From: Candidatus Levyibacteriota bacterium
Lineage (GTDB): Bacteria; Patescibacteria; Microgenomatia; Levybacterales; UBA12049
DNA: 64,000 bases
Direction: 5' to 3'
NCBI GenBank assembly: GCA_029260965.1
Contig: JAJDCG010000001.1
Span: forward strand, 434,001 to 498,000
Below, piece by piece: positions 44,149 through 52,475 of the stretch. Positions within the stretch are counted from its first letter, which is position 1. Every line of letters begins with the position of its first letter. A program made the position numbers and the translations under genes. The notes under the pieces were generated by a model that was not told where the DNA came from, did no database searches, and saw only the letters and a list, made by a program, of their open reading frames with translations.

Positions 44149-45477
44149 ATGGAAAAGTTGATTATAAAAGGAGGTAATAGATTAACAGGAGAGGTGAGGG
44201 TGTTGGGTGCAAAGAACGCAGCGCTTAAGGCGCTTGTTGCTGCCTGCATGACAGAAGAGAGGGTGATCATTAGAAATGTACCTCTGATTGCAGATGTTTT
44301 TGTAATGATTGAGATAATGAGGGATCTTGGCGCAGTAGTATCCATGAAAGGGCATGCTGTTGAAATAGAAATGAAAAAGTTTTCATCCTCTACAATACCT
44401 CTTGATAAAGCAGTTCTTGCCCGTACATCATCTATGTTTTTAGCACCACTTCTATCTCGGGTTGGTCAGGCGAGTATACCAAATCCAGGAGGATGCAGGC
44501 TTGGTGCCAGACCGATAAATAGAACTATTGATGGGGTAAAAAAACTAAATGTTGACATAGGCTATTATAGTGAAGATGGTTATTTTCGTTGCAAAACAGA
44601 TGGTTTGAGGGGTGCACTTTATACTTTCCCTAAAAATACACATACAGGAACAGAGACAATGATACTTTCTGCAGTACTAGCAAAGGGTAAGACCATTCTT
44701 CGAAACGCTGCTGAAGAACCAGAGATTGATGATCTTATAAAGCTGCTCAATAAAATGGGAGCCAAGATAAAAAGAACTGCACCAAGGGAGATAACGATAG
44801 ATGGGGTTGAGAAGCTCAATGGAACAGAATATGAGATTGGCCCGGACAGGATTGAGGTAGTTACTTTTGCGATCGCTGCTATTTTGACTAAGGGTGATAT
44901 CTTTGTAAAAGACGCACAGGGGGCTGAGATTGGTGATTTTTTAGCAAAATTGAAAAAGACAGGCGCAGGTTTTGAGATTAAAAATGATGGGATAAGATTT
45001 TACGGCAATGGCACACTCAAGGCAACTGATATTACAACAGGAATCCACCCTGGTTTTTTGACTGATTGGCAGGCACCATGGGCTGTTCTTATGACGCAGG
45101 CAGATGGGGAATCCATAATTCATGAAACAGTTTTTGAAAATAAACTTGGCTACATAGCTGATCTTAAAAAGATGGGCGCCAACGCAAAGCTTTTTAATCC
45201 TGAAGTAAAAGACTCTGAAAACATATATAATTTTAATTTGGAGGATGATAGTCCTGAGTACTTTCACGCAGTTAAAATAAAAGGACCTAAAAAACTTCAT
45301 AATGCCGTGATGACAATGCACGATATCCGAGCTGGGGCTGCAGTAGTTCTTGCGGCATTGATAGCAAGTGGCACCTCGACAATTTTTGGGGTTGAGAAAT
45401 TAGATCGTGGATATGAAGTATTGGATAAAAGACTTGAGATGCTTGGTGCAGAAATAAAGAGAGTTGAGGAGGAATAA
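44149..45477 (+). CDS. murA: UDP-N-acetylglucosamine 1-carboxyvinyltransferase
   Basis: A 442-residue enolpyruvyl transferase, first committed step of peptidoglycan synthesis (UDP-GlcNAc plus PEP). LGAKNAALKALVAAC at about 20-34 holds the catalytic KN pair; PGGCRLGARPI places Cys116 at the fosfomycin-sensitive position. HTGTETMILSA, AAEEPEIDDL and HDIRAGAAVVLAAL follow in the expected order. Ends with a run containing GGAGG (Shine-Dalgarno) that serves the next gene. Confidence 0.95.
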   Translation: MEKLIIKGGNRLTGEVRVLGAKNAALKALVAACMTEERVIIRNVPLIADVFVMIEIMRDLGAVVSMKGHAVEIEMKKFSSSTIPLDKAVLARTSSMFLAPLLSRVGQASIPNPGGCRLGARPINRTIDGVKKLNVDIGYYSEDGYFRCKTDGLRGALYTFPKNTHTGTETMILSAVLAKGKTILRNAAEEPEIDDLIKLLNKMGAKIKRTAPREITIDGVEKLNGTEYEIGPDRIEVVTFAIAAILTKGDIFVKDAQGAEIGDFLAKLKKTGAGFEIKNDGIRFYGNGTLKATDITTGIHPGFLTDWQAPWAVLMTQADGESIIHETVFENKLGYIADLKKMGANAKLFNPEVKDSENIYNFNLEDDSPEYFHAVKIKGPKKLHNAVMTMHDIRAGAAVVLAALIASGTSTIFGVEKLDRGYEVLDKRLEMLGAEIKRVEEE

Positions 45478-45480
45478 TTT

Positions 45481-46254
45481 ATGAAATTAGCACAAAATAG
45501 AAACCTAGGTGCAATTATATTAGCTGCAGGAAAAGGAAAAAGAATGAACTCGACTGACAAGAATAAAGTTACACTTTCTCTTGTCGATAAACCAATAATT
45601 CTGCATATTGTAAAATTTATGAAAAAGCTTGCAGCATCAAGTATTGTAGTGGTGGTTGGTTTTGCGAAGGAATCAGTTATGAAAGTTCTGGAAGGTGAAA
45701 ATGTGATTTTTGCAATACAAAAAGATCTTCTTGGTACAGGTCATGCAACAAGAGTGGCGCTTAAGAAATTACCCAAAAATATCACAGATGTGATTGTTGT
45801 TTATGGAGATGACGGAGTAATATATATAGATAAGCACCTTCCGATAATCAATAGTCTTTTTGAAAAACATTTTCAAACAAATTCGGAGTTTAGTTTTTTA
45901 ACGATTGAAAAGGATGATCCAACAGGACTTGGGAGAATAGTAAGAGACAAAAAGGGCAAGCTGCAGGAAATTGTTGAGGAAAAAGATGCAGATCTTGAGC
46001 AAAAGAAAATAAAAGAAATTAACCCTGGTTGTTTTATTTTTAAAGTTTCTTTCCTGAACAAATATTTGCCAAAATTAGAAAAAAGCAATGCAACAGGTGA
46101 GTATTATTTAACCAGTTTAATAGATGTTGCAATAAATAACATGGAGAAAGTAGAGACCCTAAGAGGAGGAAAGATGGTTTGGCGTGGTGTAAATACGCGG
46201 GAAGAACTTGAAGAAGCAGAAAGGCTGTATCGATCTTATTTGAAAGATCGCTAG
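45481..46254 (+). CDS. glmU: UDP-GlcNAc pyrophosphorylase, GlmU N-terminal domain only
   Basis: A 257-residue nucleotidyltransferase: AIILAAGKGKRMNS (signature loop), VVVVGFAKESV, KDLLGTGHA (uridine-binding LGTGHA), VYGDDGVIY and NPGCFIFK. The left-handed beta-helix acetyltransferase half of bifunctional GlmU is absent, so GlcN-1-P acetylation must be done elsewhere or bypassed. A Shine-Dalgarno GGAGG lies about 9 nt before the ATG within the murA end. It supplies UDP-GlcNAc to murA next door. Confidence 0.88.
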   Translation: MKLAQNRNLGAIILAAGKGKRMNSTDKNKVTLSLVDKPIILHIVKFMKKLAASSIVVVVGFAKESVMKVLEGENVIFAIQKDLLGTGHATRVALKKLPKNITDVIVVYGDDGVIYIDKHLPIINSLFEKHFQTNSEFSFLTIEKDDPTGLGRIVRDKKGKLQEIVEEKDADLEQKKIKEINPGCFIFKVSFLNKYLPKLEKSNATGEYYLTSLIDVAINNMEKVETLRGGKMVWRGVNTREELEEAERLYRSYLKDR

Positions 46255-46269
46255 CAAATGAGGTATAAT
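46240..46269 (+). promoter_or_regulatory. mraY promoter, near-leaderless
   Basis: TTGAAA (46240-46245), an 18-nt spacer and TATAAT (46264-46269) end 8 nt before ATG 46278. The -35 lies in the end of glmU. It gives an internal promoter in the cluster. Confidence 0.65.
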
Positions 46270-46277
46270 AGATAGGT

Positions 46278-47285
46278 ATGGAGCGATTTCTCGGGCTTAT
46301 TATATCATCAGCAGTAATTACAGCTATCCTGCTTGTGCCATTTATTGATTTTCTCTACCGCATTAAGCTGAGGCGTGCAAATCAAACCACCAAAGATATT
46401 TTTAATAAAAGAACACCTATTTTTGATAAATATAATGCATGGAAGGTGGGAACTCCATTTGGCGGTGGCATATTGATTGTTCTTATTGTAACCATCTGGA
46501 CATTTTGGGCTTATGGTGTCTTTAATACCAGGGTTGTTCCATGGGAACTTTTTGTTATCTTCTTCTCATTTATAAGTTTTGGTCTGTTGGGATTTTATGA
46601 CGACTTCAAAAAATTGGTAGGAGGCAGTGAGGGATTTTTCGGTCTTAGATTCAGATATAAATTTATTATTCAGATAATACTTGCGCTTATTATCTCAACT
46701 GTTTTTTATTTTCAACTTGGTTATGATTTTATATTTATTCATGGTTTTGGGCAATTACCTCTAGGTTTTCTTTTCGTTCCATTTGGCGCACTTGTCATAG
46801 TTTCTTTTGTTAATGCATTCAATATTACAGATGGTTTAGATGGTTTGGCATCGGGTCTTTTTTTCATCTGCCTTGCTGCATTTCTGGTTATAAATTCTGC
46901 GCAAATTGACGAGTCACTGGGCATGTTTATATCTGTGATGATGGGATCAGTTATGGCGTTTTTATATTTTAATATTTATAAGGCTAGGATTTGGCTAGGA
47001 GATGTAGGATCGCTTTCGCTTGGTGCAGCACTCGCTGTGATTGGTCTTCTGACTGGAAAGGTTTTGGCATTGGTAGTAATAGGCGGTGTGTTTGTAATTG
47101 AAGCAGGGTCATCTCTTATCCAGCTTCTTGGTAAGAAATATCTTGGTCGCAAGATTTTTCCTGCCGCACCGTTACATCTGTACTTGCAAAAAAGGGGTTG
47201 GGAGGAGCCCAAGATTGTTATGCGCGCTTGGCTCGCAGGATTTTTCCTGGCAATTTTAGGTATTTTTGTTGCGTTTATTAGATGA
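46278..47285 (+). CDS. mraY: Phospho-MurNAc-pentapeptide transferase MraY
   Basis: A 335-residue integral membrane enzyme that makes lipid I on undecaprenyl phosphate. About ten hydrophobic segments; GTPFGGGILI, FGLLGFYDDFKKL (catalytic DD), VNAFNITDGLDGLASG (NxxNxxDGxDGL) and ARIWLGDVGSLSLG (DxGS) are diagnostic; AAPLHLYLQKRGWEE replaces the usual HHHFE motif, with a single His pair position partly kept. It overlaps ftsW by 4 nt. Confidence 0.92.
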   Translation: MERFLGLIISSAVITAILLVPFIDFLYRIKLRRANQTTKDIFNKRTPIFDKYNAWKVGTPFGGGILIVLIVTIWTFWAYGVFNTRVVPWELFVIFFSFISFGLLGFYDDFKKLVGGSEGFFGLRFRYKFIIQIILALIISTVFYFQLGYDFIFIHGFGQLPLGFLFVPFGALVIVSFVNAFNITDGLDGLASGLFFICLAAFLVINSAQIDESLGMFISVMMGSVMAFLYFNIYKARIWLGDVGSLSLGAALAVIGLLTGKVLALVVIGGVFVIEAGSSLIQLLGKKYLGRKIFPAAPLHLYLQKRGWEEPKIVMRAWLAGFFLAILGIFVAFIR

Positions 47286-48352
47286 GAAAAATTGAGCTTG
47301 CCCACCTTGTTGTTTTGGTGCTTGTAACCCTTTTTGGGCTGCTTATGGTGTATGATTCCTCATCGGTTATTGCATTTGAACAATTTGGTGATAAATATAA
47401 TTACATAAAAGATCAGTTAGTATGGGCAATGATTGGTTATACTGGGTTCATATTTTTTTACTTTTTTGACTATCGCAAACTTTTTAACTTCGCATTACCC
47501 GCACTTCTTGGTGCGTTAGTTCTGCTGTTTTTGGTTTTTATCCCTGGAATCGGATCGGAAGCTAAGGGTGCAAGTCGTTGGATAAATATCGCATCATTTA
47601 GGTTGCAGCCTGCAGAATTCGTAAAACTATCACTCGCTTTATATTTTGCAGCATGGTTTTCTCAAAAAGAAAAGGGTAGATTTCTGGCTTTTTCTCTTCT
47701 CCTTGGAGCCATACTTCTTCTCGTGATGTTGCAACCGGATATGGGAACCGCATCGATTATACTCGTTGAGGCGATAACTGTTTATTTTCTCTCAGGAGGA
47801 AGCCTTCTTTATTTTGCTGCTGCGATTCCCGTGATCTTAGGAGGAGGTTATTTGCTTATCAAATCAGCTCCATACAGAGCTGCGCGTCTTGCAAGTTTTT
47901 TGCAAGTTGATAGATCAATTGAGGATGCTTCATACCACGTACGCCAAATACTTATTGCTCTTGGGTCTGGTGGTTTATTTGGTTTGGGGGTTGGGAATTC
48001 GATTCAAAAATATTCGTATCTCCCAGAAAGTGTGACTGATTCAATTTTTCCTATTATCGCAGAAGAATTTGGATTTGTAGGTTCTTTGATTTTGATCTTG
48101 GCACTAATGTTTATTGTCTGGCGTGGGTTTTATATCGCTGCAACAGCGCGAGATAAATTTGGTAAACTTCTGGCTGGTGGAATTATGTCATTTATTGGTG
48201 CACAAATTCTCATAAACCTGGCAGCTATGACGATCTTGCTTCCTCTGACAGGCGTGCCTCTTCCATTCATTTCCTATGGCGGATCAGCTCTCATCGTTAA
48301 CCTCTCGGCAATGGGAATAGTCTTTAACATCTCTCGCCAATCTCATTATTAG
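47282..48352 (+). CDS. ftsW: SEDS peptidoglycan polymerase FtsW
   Basis: A 356-residue SEDS membrane protein with about ten hydrophobic segments. GASRWINIASFRLQPAEFVKLSLALY, LQPDMGTASI (catalytic Asp loop), HVRQILIALGSGGLFGLGVGNS, YLPESVTDSIFPIIAEEFGF and PLPFISYGGSAL appear in order. FtsW rather than RodA is favoured by position between mraY and murG; a second SEDS gene lies beside ileS. It polymerises glycan from lipid II with FtsI. Confidence 0.9.
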   Translation: MRKIELAHLVVLVLVTLFGLLMVYDSSSVIAFEQFGDKYNYIKDQLVWAMIGYTGFIFFYFFDYRKLFNFALPALLGALVLLFLVFIPGIGSEAKGASRWINIASFRLQPAEFVKLSLALYFAAWFSQKEKGRFLAFSLLLGAILLLVMLQPDMGTASIILVEAITVYFLSGGSLLYFAAAIPVILGGGYLLIKSAPYRAARLASFLQVDRSIEDASYHVRQILIALGSGGLFGLGVGNSIQKYSYLPESVTDSIFPIIAEEFGFVGSLILILALMFIVWRGFYIAATARDKFGKLLAGGIMSFIGAQILINLAAMTILLPLTGVPLPFISYGGSALIVNLSAMGIVFNISRQSHY

Positions 48353-48377
48353 ATTAGATAAACTCCTTCTCAGTTGA

Positions 48378-48383
48378 TATAAT
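48378..48383 (+). promoter_or_regulatory. -10 element of murG, leaderless type
   Basis: A perfect TATAAT ends 6 nt before ATG 48390. The -35 region is weak (TTAGAT, 48354-48359, 18-nt spacer). Confidence 0.5.
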
Positions 48384-48389
48384 CCAAGT

Positions 48390-48929
48390 ATGAAGTTGTT
48401 GATTGTTGCAGGGGGTGGGGGGCATTTTGCCCCAGCACTCTCCGTTATAGAAAAGCTCCCCAAAGATTGGGATTTGCTTCTTGTTGGGCGCAAGTACTCG
48501 TTGGAGGGGGATGCAGCACTGTCCCTAGAGTACCAGACTGCTGAGCGGATGCATATACCTTTTCGCATGCTTACAACTGGTAGGATACAACGGAAGCTTA
48601 CACGTCATAGTTTACTTTCTCTTCTCAAGACTCCCATTGGTATGGTTCAGGCCTTGAGCATATTGAGAGATTTCAAACCCGACGTCGTTTTGTCATTTGG
48701 AGGATATGTTGCAGTACCATTGGTTCTTGCTGCGCATTTTTTGAGAATTCCTATCATTATTCATGAGCAGACATTTGGTGCAGGACTTGCCAATAAAATT
48801 TCCAGCCGTTTCGCTGACAAAGTTTGTATATCTTGGGAGGAGTCTCGTAAATATTTTCCTAACGGGAAAGTTGTGGTAACAGGAAATCCTGTTCGAAAAT
48901 TTCAAATTTCAAATTTCAAATTTCAGTAG
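48390..48929 (+). CDS. murG: MurG glycosyltransferase, 5' part of frameshifted gene
   Basis: A 179-residue N-terminal half of MurG, which adds GlcNAc to lipid I to form lipid II. LIVAGGGGHFAPALSVIEKL at the start, LSFGGYVAVPLVLAA and IIHEQTFGAGLANK are typical. After VVTGNPVRK the frame enters four copies of AAATTTC and ends at TAG 48927-48929 with the residues KFQISNFKFQ. The rest of MurG continues in another frame, so the protein is truncated as sequenced. One repeat unit more, or two fewer, would restore the full gene. Confidence 0.9.
   Translation: MKLLIVAGGGGHFAPALSVIEKLPKDWDLLLVGRKYSLEGDAALSLEYQTAERMHIPFRMLTTGRIQRKLTRHSLLSLLKTPIGMVQALSILRDFKPDVVLSFGGYVAVPLVLAAHFLRIPIIIHEQTFGAGLANKISSRFADKVCISWEESRKYFPNGKVVVTGNPVRKFQISNFKFQ
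48897..48924 (+). repeat. Heptanucleotide repeat (AAATTTC x4) at the murG frameshift
   Basis: Four perfect tandem copies, units at 48897, 48904, 48911 and 48918. A 7-nt unit shifts the reading frame with each gain or loss. The repeat sits in the loop after the NPVR motif, where length variation is tolerated by the fold. Confidence 0.95.
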
Positions 48930-49492
48930 ACCTGCCACTTCTTTATGTAACAGGGGGGAGTGCCGGGGCGCATGGAGTTAATGTTCTTATCGAGGGGTGT
49001 CTAGAAGTGCTCCTTAAAAATTACAATATTATTCACCAGACAGGTGATGCACAAGAGTTTAAAGATTTTGATCGACTTAAAAACCTGAAAAACACATTGC
49101 CGAAAGATTTGCAAGAAAGGTATTTTTTAACAAAATTTGTAGACCCACAGGATATTTCAGGAATTTTGGAAAAAGCGGATCTTGTGATAAGTCGTTCGGG
49201 GATAAATACGGTAACTGAAATCCTTTATTTTGGAAAACCATGCATTTTGATACCACTTCCTCATAGTCAGGCTCAAGAGCAAGAGATAAATGCTAGATTT
49301 GTTCAGGATCAAGGTCTTGGATTGGTGGCAGATCAGGGTAGCTTAAATCCAGAAAAATTAACAGCCATTATCCAGACGGTTTCAGGAAATCTTGATAAGT
49401 ATAAGAAAGCTGCAAAAAAGACGAAAAGTTTAATCAAAGAGGATGCATCTGATAGGATTATAAGTGTTGTTAAAAAATGCGTGAAAAAATAA
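48925..49492 (+). pseudogene. murG: MurG, 3' part in a shifted frame
   Basis: From directly after the repeat, the frame of positions congruent with 48902 reads SVDLPLLYVTGGSAGAHGVN, then IIHQTGD, FVDPQDISGILEKADLVISRSGINTVTEI and PLPHSQAQEQEINA, the complete donor-binding half of MurG. No ATG occurs in this frame near its beginning; the only usable separate start would be GTG 49007, which omits the TGGS loop. It therefore belongs to the same gene as 48390-48929. It overlaps ftsQ by 16 nt. Confidence 0.9.
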
Positions 49493-49911
49493 AAAGAAAA
49501 AAAAATTTAAGAAAAAATCAAAAATTCGAAAAAGTATTTATTATTATTGTTGTTGTCGTATCAATCGTTTTGGGAATAGGTAGCTTTTTTTTATTTCAAC
49601 AAATTAACAGTAGTTATAAATACCTCAGTCCCCTTGCAAACAGTTCTTCGATGACAGATGAATCAAGAGAAGTTAAAAAAAGTCAGGTAGAAGAATTGCT
49701 TTTGAAACAAAAAATAAAGTTTGATAGTGTGTCTGCATCAAGTAGCGCGATAATTGTGCAGTTTGAGGATGATTCTGTCGCGATTTTGTCAACTAAAAAA
49801 GAGATGAAAAAACAAATATCCTCTTTACAATTCATACTTACTAGGCTTACAATGGAAGGTAGGTCGTTTACACGACTTGATATGCGTTTTGACAAGCCAG
49901 TCATACGTTAG
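49477..49911 (+). CDS. ftsQ: Compact FtsQ/DivIB-like division protein
   Basis: A 144-residue bitopic protein: very basic N-terminus (MREKIKRKKNLRKNQK), one membrane helix (about 20-42) and a short outer domain. The end RSFTRLDMRFDKPVIR matches the beta-domain end of FtsQ/DivIB (xRIDLRFxxPxV). The POTRA domain of standard FtsQ (about 250 residues) is missing or strongly reduced. Location murG-ftsQ-ftsA-ftsZ supports the call. Its job would be to link FtsL and FtsA-FtsZ. Confidence 0.8.
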   Translation: MREKIKRKKNLRKNQKFEKVFIIIVVVVSIVLGIGSFFLFQQINSSYKYLSPLANSSSMTDESREVKKSQVEELLLKQKIKFDSVSASSSAIIVQFEDDSVAILSTKKEMKKQISSLQFILTRLTMEGRSFTRLDMRFDKPVIR

Positions 49912-49921
49912 TTTTTTTGTT

Positions 49922-51223
49922 ATGAATGATGGAAAAATAATAGTCGGAATTGACGTTGGGACGTACAAGATAGTAACTGTAATAGCACGAGTAACAGAGG
50001 ATTCTATCAATGTGCTTGGTGCATCTGAAGTCAAATCACAGGGAATTAAAAGAGGCCAGGTAGTTGACATTGAAGAAGCGGTAGTTGCTATAAATAATTC
50101 ACTGGAAGGTGCGGAGCGAATGGCTGGATATAGTGCTTCGCATGTAATTGTATCCTTGAGTGGTTCACAAATTGAATGTCAAAATTCTCGTGGGGTTGTG
50201 GCTGTCTCGACGCCAGAGGGTGAAATAACAAGTGCAGATCTAGCGCGGGTAATAGATGCTGCAAAAGCCGTATCTGTCCCATCTACTCGTGAGATAATTC
50301 ATGTTCTTCCCAGGAGTTTCATAGTTGATGGCCAGGAAGGCATCAAAGATCCTGTTGGGATGTCAGGAACTAGACTTGAGGTTGATACCCATATCATTAC
50401 TGCAAATAGTGTCTCAATCCGCAATCTGGAAAAGGCTTTTTCAGAGGTGGGTGTTGATGTTGATAGTTTTTCTCACTCAGGTTATGCCAGTTCTCTTGCA
50501 ACACTTTCCGATACTGAGCGTGAGCTTGGGGTAGTATTGGTTGATATGGGAGCTGGAACTACAGATATTTCTATATATGTTGATGGGTCTGTTGCCTATT
50601 CATCAGTACTCGCAATAGGCGCGCGTCACGTTACAAATGATTTGGCTATAGGGCTGAGGATCTCGATTGAGTCAGCTGAGAGAATAAAGCTTTTCCTGTC
50701 AGAGGCTACCTCAGGTAGAAAAGTAATTCGCGTTGGGGATGAAAAAGAAGATGAAGAGGGTCATCAATCAAATCCTGATGAGATAGATCTTACATCTTTA
50801 AATCTTTCAGAAGAGATACGTAAAGTCTCAAAAAAAACTTTAGTAGAAGGCATTATCAGGCCTAGGCTAAATGAGATTTGTACGATGATAGGTATGGAGA
50901 TCAGAAAATCAGGTTTTGGAGGACAGACGCCTGCTGGGGTTGTGATAACGGGTGGGGGTGCACTCACGGTTGGTATCAAGGAGGCAGCGCGTCGTACTCT
51001 AGCTATGCCAGTGAGGATAGGTGTTCCGACTGAGGTAAAAGGTATTATTGACGAGGTGCAGCATCCTGCATTTTCGACAAGCATCGGTCTTATCCGTTAC
51101 GGTGCCAGTAACGTTAGGGCTTCCAAATCTTCTTTCCACTTGCCAATTCCTGGTGTATCCAAACTCGGCGGACAGAAATTTTTCAAAAAAGTTCTCAACC
51201 TCATAAAATCATTTATACCTTAG
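49922..51223 (+). CDS. ftsA: Cell division protein FtsA
   Basis: The start at ATG 49922 yields MNDGKIIVGIDVGTYKIVTVIA, the phosphate-1 motif at the correct distance; an upstream ATG at 49877 overlaps ftsQ. 433 residues: SHTHITA-like domain 1C, VVLVDMGAGTTDISIY (phosphate 2), GVVITGGGALTVGI (adenosine motif). The C-terminal amphipathic helix GGQKFFKKVLNLIKSFIP should tether FtsZ filaments to the membrane. FtsA polymerises with ATP and binds the FtsZ tail encoded next. Confidence 0.94.
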   Translation: MNDGKIIVGIDVGTYKIVTVIARVTEDSINVLGASEVKSQGIKRGQVVDIEEAVVAINNSLEGAERMAGYSASHVIVSLSGSQIECQNSRGVVAVSTPEGEITSADLARVIDAAKAVSVPSTREIIHVLPRSFIVDGQEGIKDPVGMSGTRLEVDTHIITANSVSIRNLEKAFSEVGVDVDSFSHSGYASSLATLSDTERELGVVLVDMGAGTTDISIYVDGSVAYSSVLAIGARHVTNDLAIGLRISIESAERIKLFLSEATSGRKVIRVGDEKEDEEGHQSNPDEIDLTSLNLSEEIRKVSKKTLVEGIIRPRLNEICTMIGMEIRKSGFGGQTPAGVVITGGGALTVGIKEAARRTLAMPVRIGVPTEVKGIIDEVQHPAFSTSIGLIRYGASNVRASKSSFHLPIPGVSKLGGQKFFKKVLNLIKSFIP

Positions 51224-51293
51224 ATTTTCCTATATTTTTCTCTATTGCATTTGGTATCCACATCTGGTAGGATTTGGTCAAACTAAACACTAT

Positions 51294-52472
51294 ATGTTAA
51301 TTCGTCCTCAATCAACAAATTCTGCCAAAATAAGAGTTGTCGGTATTGGCGGTGGGGGTACCAATGCGATTAATTCTATGATTGCCAATAGTTCCATAAG
51401 TGGTGTTGATTTCGTCGCTATCAACACAGACTCCCAAGCACTTCTTTTGAACAAAGCCGATTCCAAAATCCAAATAGGTGAGAATATTACCAAGGGTCTC
51501 GGATCAGGAGGAGATCCAGAGATGGGAAGACAAGCAGCTGAAGAATCAGCAGAAAAAATAAAGAATATGCTTGAGGGATCAGACATGGTTTTTCTCACAG
51601 CAGGTATGGGTGGAGGAACAGGGACAGGAGCAACATCTGTTGTCGCCAGCATTGCAAAGGAAATAGGAGCACTGACAGTAGTTGTTGTAACCAAGCCGTT
51701 TCTTTTTGAAGGGACTCGTCGCATGGTTACAGCAGAAGAAGGTCTGGAGAGTCTTAAGGACAAAGCAGACACACTCATAGTTATTCCTAACCAGAGAATA
51801 TTAGATGTGGTGGACCGTAAGCTCTCGCTTCTGGATGCATTCAAAGTGGCTGATAGCGTACTTACACAGGGAGTTCAGGGAATATCAGAAATAATTACAC
51901 AACCAGGACTTATAAATGTTGATTTTGCTGACGTACGCACGATTATGTCTGATGCTGGATCATCATTGATGGGGATTGGGTCTGGAATTGGTGAGAACAG
52001 AGCAGAATCAGCAGCGCGTGCAGCTATTTCAAGTCCGCTACTTGAGCTTTCTATGGATGGAGCTCGTGGGGTTCTTTTCAACATAGTCGGTGGTGAGGAT
52101 CTAACCATGACAGAGGTTGATGAGGCAGCAAAGATTATTTCCAATGCAGCAGATCCAGATGCAAATATTATATTTGGTGCAACTATTGACGAGACCATGC
52201 ATGACCAGATCCGCATCACGGTGGTGGCAACTGGATTTGACCAGAACAAACAGCGACTGCAACAGTTCATGGTAGAACAGCCTGATCCACAGGTAGTCAG
52301 AAATCAACAGGGAGCAAATCAAAACCAGAACCCATCCCAACAGGCAGTAGGTGAAAATGGGTCATCTGAGGATCAGGATTCTGGTAATAATGGAGATCCA
52401 GTAGTTACTAAAAAAGAAGAAAGCACAGAAGACGATTGGGACATCCCCGCATTCCTGAGGCAAAGGAATTAG
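51294..52472 (+). CDS. ftsZ: Cell division GTPase FtsZ
   Basis: A 392-residue tubulin homologue. IRVVGIGGGGTNAIN, TAGMGGGTGTGAT (tubulin signature GGGTGTG, about 103-110), and VDFADVRTIMS (T7 synergy loop) are all intact. A Gln/Asn-rich linker precedes the conserved C-terminal peptide DDWDIPAFLRQRN that binds FtsA. The last 10 codons and following 3 nt are duplicated at 56085-56118, see the direct-repeat entries. It converges with the APH-type kinase gene, overlapping by 4 nt. Confidence 0.96.
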   Translation: MLIRPQSTNSAKIRVVGIGGGGTNAINSMIANSSISGVDFVAINTDSQALLLNKADSKIQIGENITKGLGSGGDPEMGRQAAEESAEKIKNMLEGSDMVFLTAGMGGGTGTGATSVVASIAKEIGALTVVVVTKPFLFEGTRRMVTAEEGLESLKDKADTLIVIPNQRILDVVDRKLSLLDAFKVADSVLTQGVQGISEIITQPGLINVDFADVRTIMSDAGSSLMGIGSGIGENRAESAARAAISSPLLELSMDGARGVLFNIVGGEDLTMTEVDEAAKIISNAADPDANIIFGATIDETMHDQIRITVVATGFDQNKQRLQQFMVEQPDPQVVRNQQGANQNQNPSQQAVGENGSSEDQDSGNNGDPVVTKKEESTEDDWDIPAFLRQRN

Positions 52473-52475
52473 CTT
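52443..52475 (+). repeat. Left copy of the ftsZ 3'-end repeat (att-like)
   Basis: From ATC of Ile to 3 nt behind the stop codon: the sequence begins ATCCCCGCATT, encodes IPAFLRQRN-stop and ends AGCTT. A diverged copy lies at 56085-56118: 28 identical positions over 33, with the five mismatches at codon third positions (plus one inserted G behind the coding part). This is the pattern expected when a mobile element integrates in a gene end and brings its own version of it. Confidence 0.75.
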
